A program made the position numbers and the translations under genes. Shown one piece after another: positions 17,013-23,638 of a stretch of DNA of 64,000 bases. The stretch covers positions 1 to 64,000 of the forward strand of contig NZ_PNCJ01000015.1 of NCBI RefSeq assembly GCF_005887115.1, read 5' to 3'. The first letter of the stretch is position 1, and each line of letters starts with the position of its first letter. The stretch comes from Pseudoalteromonas rubra. GTDB lineage: Bacteria; Pseudomonadota; Gammaproteobacteria; Enterobacterales; Alteromonadaceae. The notes beneath the pieces were generated by a model. That model did not search any database. It had not been told where the DNA came from and saw only the letters and a program-made list of their open reading frames with translations.

Positions 17013-17684
17013 TCACCCACGTTTGCGACTAGCCAATACGCCCGCTAAACACAAAATCAAGAAGCTCAGGCTACCACCAGAGTCGCCACCTTGAGTATTA
17101 CCGTTATCAGTACCCGGCGTTTTACCGTTATCAGTACCTGGCGTTTTACTGCCATTATCACTATTACCATCGCCGTTACCGGGCTTTTCATTGTTGTTAT
17201 CAGCTTCAACAACTTGCAGCTGAACGCTTGCACTGGAAACCGTGGTTTGCTGCCACATTGCATCAACGGATAACTCCACATTACCCAACTCAGCAAACTG
17301 TGTTGTTAACTTACCAGTATCCGCTTGCGATGCTATCGGTTCGCCAGCAACATACCATTGATAATGTAGGTCAAGCGGCTCACTGGATGTTAGATTTGCC
17401 AGAAAATCTGCGTTCTGGCCTAGCACGACTGTATCAGGTTGCAAAATAACCAGCCCAACAATTTTTGGAGAAATAAGGTCAACCTGCTTTTGGGAAGATT
17501 CCATCAGCTTTCCGCCCTGATACACTTCTCGGGTCACAGTATAGATACCGGGTTGTGCGTATTCATGTTCTGGCTCTGCCTCGTGAGATACAGACCCATC
17601 ACCAAACCGCCAGAAGTACTGTGGACCGCTTGCCGATACAGTGCACGTTATTAGAAATAAAAGGCCAGTCATTACTTTGTACAT
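17013..17684 (-). CDS. Secreted PKD-domain protein with GlyGly-CTERM anchor
   Basis: A protein of about 223 residues. I start it at the ATG at 17684, which has GGGAGTGA just upstream and begins a proper signal peptide (MYKVMTGLLFLITCTVSASG); the frame is open further upstream. A PKD domain follows at once (FWRFGDGSVSHEAEPEHEY is the signature), then a second Ig-like beta region to about 150, then a low-complexity linker of TPGTDNGK-type repeats, then GDSGGS, a hydrophobic helix and RKRG. The last part is a GlyGly-CTERM tail, processed by rhombosortase for type II secretion and surface anchoring (family knowledge). The linker is encoded by near-perfect 24-bp repeats (17101-17148). It lies downstream of the five-gene secreted-protein operon on the same strand but across a 245-bp gap. 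Confidence 0.82.
   Translation of the reverse strand: MYKVMTGLLFLITCTVSASGPQYFWRFGDGSVSHEAEPEHEYAQPGIYTVTREVYQGGKLMESSQKQVDLISPKIVGLVILQPDTVVLGQNADFLANLTSSEPLDLHYQWYVAGEPIASQADTGKLTTQFAELGNVELSVDAMWQQTTVSSASVQLQVVEADNNNEKPGNGDGNSDNGSKTPGTDNGKTPGTDNGNTQGGDSGGSLSFLILCLAGVLASRKRG
17101..17148. repeat. Tandem 24-bp repeat encoding the TPGTDNGK linker
   Basis: Two adjacent 24-bp units (17101-17124, 17125-17148) differ at a single base, with degraded partial copies on both sides. The length is a multiple of three, so unit gain or loss would keep the frame. Confidence 0.8.
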
Positions 17685-17890
17685 AGTCACTCCCTGATAG
17701 TGATATTGAACCATACGTGACATCAAAACTTCAGTGATGAAGCCAGTGTATGATGGCATTCATTGTAACATAATCGTTAAAAAATAAAATATAGTCCGCT
17801 AACAGAATCGCCCAATAGTACGACTTAAGATACGTAAATGTATTCACTTGTATTAGGTATAAAGTCAGATCCAGATAGTAACTTTGCAAT

Positions 17891-17922
17891 CAAGCGTATG
17901 CCTGCAATCAGACATACGCTTG
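17891..17922 (-). terminator. Strong hairpin at the 3' end of the secreted-protein operon
   Basis: CAAGCGTATG (17891-17900) and CATACGCTTG (17913-17922) form a perfect 10-bp stem with a 12-nt loop, 7 bases after the stop codon of the 491-residue gene. There is no T-run, so it may act as an RNA 3'-end stabiliser or a Rho-assisted terminator. Confidence 0.5.
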
Positions 17923-17929
17923 TCTCTTA

Positions 17930-19405
17930 CTACTGAAATGCAACCCCATAGGTGCTTAAAGCGGCCTCACACAGCCGCCAGTTCAAAATCCCTCGCTCTG
18001 GTGCGCTTGCGTCGATAAAGGTGGGTGCCCACCTCATGTTTCGATACCTTACACTATCCTCTCCAGGGACAATGCCTGCGCGAACAGCCTCTTGGCGTGC
18101 AAGCTCACACTGTTTCCAATCCTGCCCTTCACTGGTCGGTAGCTGTAAATCTGATATATCGTAGTTTGCGGGACAGAGCTTACCTCGTTGAACACAAGCC
18201 TGCTTCATTTCCTGTACCTTGTTTTCACAGGCATAACCGAAGGGATTATCCCGGCAATATTTGGCAGCATGGAAAGAAAACCAGGCATTGTCATAGGCAA
18301 GTACTTTGATACGCTCAACTGCCAGGCGCTGTGCCTCAGGCAAATAAGCATAATAGCTGTTGAGTAGGTTAGTTGCTCTTTGCTCATCCAGAATGGCTTG
18401 CTTAAAGTCATCCTCAAGCTCAGTAATCAGCCATTTAGTTGCATTTCTGACTATCTGGTACTCAGGCACCAATGCACGCAATGCCAAAGATGACTTGTCA
18501 TAGCGGGTTGTGTAGTAACGTACGACATTGTAATCGCTGAGAGAGGTCAGTTGGCTGGTAAATCCAGATTTTGCATATTTCACCGCTTCATAAAACATAT
18601 CAAAACACGGCTGTGGATTGTCCAAAGAGCAGGTAATGATATTGTTAGGTATGACGGTGAGCAGTTGTTTTGGGTCACCCCCTTGTTGTACCGCTCTTAC
18701 CGTTATTTTTACCGACGATTTTACGTCATGCTGCAAATATCTGAGCTGCCCACCCACACTGAATACACCACCATATAAGTCAACATCCAGATAGCCGCCT
18801 ATGTCTGACTTGTCTTTGTTACTACCGAAATCAATCTTTAAGTTAACCAGCACATTTGCACCATACTCAATACCCGTGACAAACTCATCGCCTGCCAATG
18901 CTTGTAATTTAGTCTGGTAGTTGTTCGCAATACTCTGCCCAACTTGTGACAGGGTATATCCTGTATTCTGGTTAACAGGCAAAAACAAACGTTTTTTTGG
19001 TGTGCTGGACGCACTAAAAGTATAGGAGCTTGAATAAGTACTGGATGCCATTTCTTTAGCGAGCGAAGCCCCCGCAGAAACGCGTACCACTGGAAAGTTT
19101 ACATTGGTGTCAACACTGCCATTGAGAATACTCAGCATATCGTCATAGCCCATGTCGATACCCGTTTTGAACTGCAACTCAGTGTTACCAAAGCTTTCAT
19201 CAATAACACCGCTTACTGGCTGCACATTTAAAAAACGCTTCTTTTGGCTGTCGTAAGCCGTTCCAACTTCGATATGGTCATTAATCAGCCCTGAGACAAC
19301 CGAGCCAGCCAAATGGCCATTGCTCATCTGTGGATCTGCACTTTGTACATATCCACTTACCAGAGCGAGCTTCACCATCAATAATGTAGAGTAAATTGGA
19401 TTCAT
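17930..19405 (-). CDS. Secreted protein of unknown function, paralog of the 417-aa neighbour
   Basis: A 491-residue exported protein (signal peptide about 1-22, ending VQSA). It shares clear blocks with the protein at 20295-21548: GTAYDSQKKRFL, a GDEFVTGIEYGANVLVNLKI block, DIGGYLDVDL, SSVKITVRAVQQGGDPKQLL, then VIPNNIITCSLDNPQPCF and SLSDYNVVRYYTTRY. Two Cys in C-x5-PQPC and several near the C-terminus suggest disulfides. It is about 75 residues longer at the C-terminus than its paralog, with a Cys-rich helical tail. The block order (FV..I.YGA, alternating strands, Gly-Gly hinge) is faintly reminiscent of MACPF/CDC pore-forming folds; this is a guess to be tested by structure prediction. Last gene of the operon, 10 bases after the GEVED gene. 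Confidence 0.6.
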   Translation of the reverse strand: MNPIYSTLLMVKLALVSGYVQSADPQMSNGHLAGSVVSGLINDHIEVGTAYDSQKKRFLNVQPVSGVIDESFGNTELQFKTGIDMGYDDMLSILNGSVDTNVNFPVVRVSAGASLAKEMASSTYSSSYTFSASSTPKKRLFLPVNQNTGYTLSQVGQSIANNYQTKLQALAGDEFVTGIEYGANVLVNLKIDFGSNKDKSDIGGYLDVDLYGGVFSVGGQLRYLQHDVKSSVKITVRAVQQGGDPKQLLTVIPNNIITCSLDNPQPCFDMFYEAVKYAKSGFTSQLTSLSDYNVVRYYTTRYDKSSLALRALVPEYQIVRNATKWLITELEDDFKQAILDEQRATNLLNSYYAYLPEAQRLAVERIKVLAYDNAWFSFHAAKYCRDNPFGYACENKVQEMKQACVQRGKLCPANYDISDLQLPTSEGQDWKQCELARQEAVRAGIVPGEDSVRYRNMRWAPTFIDASAPERGILNWRLCEAALSTYGVAFQ

Positions 19406-19415
19406 ATCATCTTCC

Positions 19416-20285
19416 TTAACGAACAGTGACCAAGTAATCTTCTACTTCACCGTAATGAATTCGGGTACACGCATTATTTGACCCACCTCCGGCGTCCGTC
19501 GCAACGCGCATTAGTGTCAAACCTTCGGGTACTGTTGCCGGTACGTTCAGTAAGAATTCGAAAATCCCCGAAGATGCAGAACGATACATCAATTCCGAGG
19601 ACTCAAACTGGCCATTGTGATTCCAGTCAACCCACACACGCGCTGCAACATACGACGGAAATTCCGGTTCCTTATTGCCCGGCTTAATCGTGACTTTCGA
19701 TGCCTGATTAGCTCGCAGCACAAACACTTTGCCCGAAATCAGGCTATGAGCATGCTTTTCTGATTGATGCGTGGAGTCATCAACAGTGACTTCTGAAATC
19801 CACTCCCATTCATGCTCATAGCTACGATTATCACAATAAGACCTGGGTAACACGGTAGTTTTAAGCGCAACTGGTTCGTACTCCACAGGCATAATTGAAC
19901 ATGCTTCATTCGCACTAGTGCCCGCATACCACTGATACGGGTTTGTAAAATCAGCATTTGCAAACGTCACGTATTGCGCTTTTCCCGCAACCAAAGCTGC
20001 GTCTGAGAGCCACAGCTCTTTAAGCTGGCGAAGCTTTTCCTCTTTTTGGACTACATCGGTCGTTCCATACATCTGCTCCCACAGTTCAACCAATAATCCA
20101 TCGTAACACTTGCTCATCCAGGCAAATCGGCCTTTGGCCTGTTCAACCGTAAGTAAATCTCCTAATTCACTGTATCTGGCTTGCTGATGTTTATCATTGT
20201 GTTGCTCTAATACCGAAGCAACAGCCGAACCACTAAAAGCTAGAATTAGTACCAGCAAGGTTAACAAAAATCTGAGTGTATTCAT
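19416..20285 (-). CDS. Secreted GEVED-domain protein
   Basis: A 289-residue exported protein (signal peptide about 1-24, SGSAVA). The C-terminal ~85 residues form a GEVED domain: ARVWVDWNHNGQFESSELMY, a central VPEGLTLMRVATD, and the name-giving YGEVEDYLVTV at the very end. Such beta-domains occur at the C-termini of secreted proteases and adhesins of marine bacteria. The N-terminal ~170 residues are unfamiliar, helical at first and then Cys-containing. It sits between the two paralogous genes, 9 bases after one and 10 before the other, so it is almost certainly co-translated with them and may bind or chaperone them. Confidence 0.78.
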   Translation of the reverse strand: MNTLRFLLTLLVLILAFSGSAVASVLEQHNDKHQQARYSELGDLLTVEQAKGRFAWMSKCYDGLLVELWEQMYGTTDVVQKEEKLRQLKELWLSDAALVAGKAQYVTFANADFTNPYQWYAGTSANEACSIMPVEYEPVALKTTVLPRSYCDNRSYEHEWEWISEVTVDDSTHQSEKHAHSLISGKVFVLRANQASKVTIKPGNKEPEFPSYVAARVWVDWNHNGQFESSELMYRSASSGIFEFLLNVPATVPEGLTLMRVATDAGGGSNNACTRIHYGEVEDYLVTVR

Positions 20286-20294
20286 GAGATATCC

Positions 20295-21548
20295 TTATCT
20301 TAGTACGTCACTGATGGCACTATAATCACGCACATACACGAGATTGTCGGCCTCGTAATTAATGCAGTGATTGCCTTCTGGATTGCGCTCGCAATAGTCG
20401 ACCAAATCAGCAAACAAGTTCGCATTGGCACGACTTTTAGTCTCAATATCCTGTAACTGTATCAATTGCTCTGCAGAAAATTGCGCTGCGTAGTAACGTT
20501 GCAGGTTTTTTGCTCGGCGATATACCAGCCGTTCATCTATCCAGCGTGCAGTCAGCTCTTTGATGATGAGTCGAGTCAGGTAATTAGCTGGCGTATAACC
20601 ACTATCAGGGATGAGTTGTTGAAGTCCTGCACCAGAGTCCAAATATCTGGCTGTATAAGTATCGGTAATATTGTAATCATCCAGTGAATTAAACTGATTG
20701 ATATAGTCCGTTTTAAGGTAATGTACCGCAGCTTCAAACAGATTGAAGCAAGGTTCAGGGTTTAGCAATGTGCAGTGCATAATACCGTTAGGTATGACTT
20801 GCAATAACCTGTTTGGGTCTCCCCCACTTTGGATACCACTGATCGTAATCTTGACTGATTTTCGTTTATCTTCGGCGATTTTCTGGAGGTCTCCCTCGAC
20901 TTTAACTTTACCTATCCAGTCAACACTAAGATATCCACCAATTGTGCGCTTATCAGCCTCATTTCGATACTCAACTTTCATGTTAATGACAACATTCGAG
21001 CCGTAAGCAAACCCCTGAGCAAATCCGTCACCCAAATTGCTTGCTCTGTTTCCGGGATATGCTGTTGCCAATTCCTTCGCGGCTACTGTCGGTTGATAGC
21101 CTGTGTCATCGCTTGGAATCAATATTCTGGATTTGGGCTTTATTGAGGAGTAGACGGTATAAGTACCAGTATACCTGTCCGCGCTGATATCCTTAGCATA
21201 GTTTGAGCCGGCATCTACTCTCACCGCTGGCAATTCAAAACCCGCGTCTACCTTGCCATCAACGAGTTTAAGTGCTTGCTGATAGCTCAGGTCAACACCG
21301 ACTCTAAAATCTATATGCGTGTTACCCAGGTGATCGACTTGCCTGCCAAGCACAGATTGCAACCCCAAAAACTGCTTTCCTTTGCTCTGATAAGCCGTGC
21401 CAAGTGGCACAATGTCATTGTTCTGACCAATGGTCGTTCGTACTTCTACTTCATGGACAGCTATAGTGTGAGCATGTGCCTGCATCAAAAACAAGACTGC
21501 TCCCAATAACAGCATAATCGAAACCACATTACGTATTTTCATTATCAT
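20295..21548 (-). CDS. Secreted protein of unknown function, paralog of the 491-aa neighbour
   Basis: A 417-residue exported protein (hydrophobic signal about 5-26, ending AHA). It aligns over most of its length with the 491-residue protein two genes downstream: GTAYQSKGKQFLGLQ, LPAVRVDAGSNYAKD, GDGFAQGFAYGSNVVINMKV, TIGGYLSVDW, KSVKITISGIQSGGDPNRLL, VIPNGIMHCTLLNPEPCF and DDYNITDTYTARY. The conservation of VIPN, the two Cys and GGDP suggests a shared structural core. The C-terminus is shorter and ends in a helix with two Cys. Family unknown to me; MACPF-like fold is a weak possibility. Confidence 0.6.
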   Translation of the reverse strand: MIMKIRNVVSIMLLLGAVLFLMQAHAHTIAVHEVEVRTTIGQNNDIVPLGTAYQSKGKQFLGLQSVLGRQVDHLGNTHIDFRVGVDLSYQQALKLVDGKVDAGFELPAVRVDAGSNYAKDISADRYTGTYTVYSSIKPKSRILIPSDDTGYQPTVAAKELATAYPGNRASNLGDGFAQGFAYGSNVVINMKVEYRNEADKRTIGGYLSVDWIGKVKVEGDLQKIAEDKRKSVKITISGIQSGGDPNRLLQVIPNGIMHCTLLNPEPCFNLFEAAVHYLKTDYINQFNSLDDYNITDTYTARYLDSGAGLQQLIPDSGYTPANYLTRLIIKELTARWIDERLVYRRAKNLQRYYAAQFSAEQLIQLQDIETKSRANANLFADLVDYCERNPEGNHCINYEADNLVYVRDYSAISDVLR

Positions 21549-21558
21549 ATCTCCATGA

Positions 21559-21576
21559 AAGGCCCTGTCGGGCCTT
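21559..21576 (-). other. Intercistronic hairpin
   Basis: AAGGCCC/GGGCCTT perfect 7-bp stem with a 4-nt loop lies in the 47-bp gap between the Hint-domain gene and the 417-residue gene, just upstream of the latter's GGAGATAT ribosome site. No T-run follows on the minus strand. It could set the relative expression of the two genes by RNA processing or attenuation. Confidence 0.5.
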
Positions 21577-21595
21577 AGTCTTTGTCAATCCATGA

Positions 21596-23548
21596 CTACT
21601 GCTTCAGGCTGTTCAGATAGTCCTGATGCCAGACCTGAGGCAAACGATTAAGCACATCTTCTGTTGTTTCCACCTCATTGCTAAACTCGTGCTCGCTTTG
21701 CATTGCCAGATCCCCAACTTGCAGGCCATTGGCAAACATGCTGAAAGACTCGCCTTGCTGGTAATTGGGGTCTTCGTTATCACGGCCCAGACGAAGGTTG
21801 TACACATTGTCGGTGAACTCAATCTCTTCTATCTGAGTGACCATTTCCAACCCACTTTCGGTCAAAATCTTTGCGCCTTGCTCAATTTTGCTGGCCCACA
21901 CAGCCTTACCTGATTGCATTACAACAGGATGAGATTCTGTTAATAGCAGTGTTTTACCCGACTTGGTTTTGAGCTGGACCATAGGAATGGTTTCAACACC
22001 CACAGAAATATCTTCAATCGTCAGAGCTAAATGATGGGCAGGAGAGAACTCGCTGGCACCGAGCACTTGATCTCCCACTTTAAGTTGCTCGATGGGAAGT
22101 TGCTTGCCATTTGGCAGAGTGATTAAGGTACCTTCTGCCAGACAACTGTAAACGATTTGCATCTGAGGATGACCTATATCCTGCCAACCACTTTCCATCT
22201 CAGTGGAACCAATAACAAAAGAAGCCGTTAGCGGATCTCTTCCAGGGCGAAGTACGTGATCAAGTGCAAAGTGCATGATCCAGTGAGTATCCTGATATCT
22301 GCTAAACAAAGTGGCATCCCCAAAAACCCCTTCACTTTGTGGAATATCCCATGATAAGGTTGTCCTATCTACACCGAGAAATTTATCGTAGCTAACCGTC
22401 AGTTGCTTCGCAAAAAAATCACTAATGGTCTGAAAATCAGAAACACCAATCGGCACAGCTCCTCCGCCTTCTTTCGTTTGAATAAAGATATTTGAGCCAT
22501 GATTAACAAAGGTAGGCTTATCAACCACAGGGTTCTCAACTAACGTTATTGTGCCGTTTTCCTCTTTTACTTCCAGCGTAGTAAAGTCCGGCTGATAGAT
22601 ACGAGTCACCTTTCCCATAACATTCAAGCTGCCTTTAAAAGGCACCTTAAGCTTGGTTTGGCTAGTAGGTGTATCTCTTGGGTAGATATTCTCATAATCA
22701 CAATCACCGTAATTCCGATTAAGACACATGACTATCTTACCGTCCGGCACCCCTTCTCCGGCTTCGGAGCGATTGTCAATTGGCTTTGCAATGTTACTCC
22801 CAAAGCCACCTTGATCGGTCGCTGGAAACAAAGAGGCACCTGTTTCGGTAGATGTACCCGTTCCTAGATGGCTGAAATGCCCCAGTTTGGCAAGCAAGGT
22901 ATCTTTTGAGTATTCCACTACGATATTTCGATCTTCGACTACCTGTTTATTGCTCGCATCACTGTATACTACGGTGACCCAGCCATCAGCAAAGATACGC
23001 TCAGAGGCTGCTAGTTTGGAAAGAATGTTTTGCGCTTTGGCATACGAGTGAACAACTTTTCGCTTGGCTTCCTGGCCATCACCAAAATACTCCTTGTATA
23101 CGGGCATAGTGAGTTGCTCGCCTTTTTCATTGATCAAGCGAAGGTCTATCAAAGTATAATTCGTTGAAACAGTTTTACTGTACAATGCAGATAACACAAC
23201 AAATGACTCACCAGTTGTATTGCTAGTTGCTACTTCAACTCCCATATGTTTGAAAAAAGAACACAGCTCAGGCCTGCCGCTCGAGCAGTTTTGTAATGAG
23301 CTGATGCTCGCACTGTCTGCTACTGATATGTCCCGTTTCAGTCTTTGATCAATCAGCGAAAACAGATGAGGTCGATTATTTTTACTCAGACTATGCTCTG
23401 CCAGTCGCGCTTTTAAGTGCTCATTTTTAATCTGCATACTTTGTTGGTAAGCGACATCATGGGTTGCATTTGATGAGCCAGCCAGAGAATCTGGCATAAC
23501 AAATACCGTCCCCAGTGCAAGTGCAATGGATAAATAGAGAGGTTTCAT
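21596..23548 (-). CDS. Secreted protein with C-terminal Hint (intein/hedgehog-type) domain
   Basis: A 650-residue exported protein (signal about 1-24, ending LAG). Residues about 25-465 are unfamiliar and beta-rich, with Cys pairs near 88-97 and in MCLNRNYGDCDYENIYP. A Hint domain begins at Cys469: CLAEGTLITLPNGKQLPIEQ (block A), KTLLLTESHPVV (block B, with TxxH) and VYNLRLG followed by MFANGLQVGD (blocks F/G). The usual terminal His-Asn is replaced by Gly-Asp, so N-S acyl shift at Cys469 looks possible but Asn cyclisation and splicing do not; hedgehog-like cleavage or thioester attachment is the likelier activity. About 45 residues follow the Hint domain. Second gene of the secreted-protein operon. 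Confidence 0.78.
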   Translation of the reverse strand: MKPLYLSIALALGTVFVMPDSLAGSSNATHDVAYQQSMQIKNEHLKARLAEHSLSKNNRPHLFSLIDQRLKRDISVADSASISSLQNCSSGRPELCSFFKHMGVEVATSNTTGESFVVLSALYSKTVSTNYTLIDLRLINEKGEQLTMPVYKEYFGDGQEAKRKVVHSYAKAQNILSKLAASERIFADGWVTVVYSDASNKQVVEDRNIVVEYSKDTLLAKLGHFSHLGTGTSTETGASLFPATDQGGFGSNIAKPIDNRSEAGEGVPDGKIVMCLNRNYGDCDYENIYPRDTPTSQTKLKVPFKGSLNVMGKVTRIYQPDFTTLEVKEENGTITLVENPVVDKPTFVNHGSNIFIQTKEGGGAVPIGVSDFQTISDFFAKQLTVSYDKFLGVDRTTLSWDIPQSEGVFGDATLFSRYQDTHWIMHFALDHVLRPGRDPLTASFVIGSTEMESGWQDIGHPQMQIVYSCLAEGTLITLPNGKQLPIEQLKVGDQVLGASEFSPAHHLALTIEDISVGVETIPMVQLKTKSGKTLLLTESHPVVMQSGKAVWASKIEQGAKILTESGLEMVTQIEEIEFTDNVYNLRLGRDNEDPNYQQGESFSMFANGLQVGDLAMQSEHEFSNEVETTEDVLNRLPQVWHQDYLNSLKQ

Positions 23549-23638
23549 ATTTTATTCCCTTAATATGGAGAGTTATTTGAGCAAACGCTCAGGTCCCGCC
23601 AACAATATGCCAGCGAAACCCTACAGCAATTCATTCAA

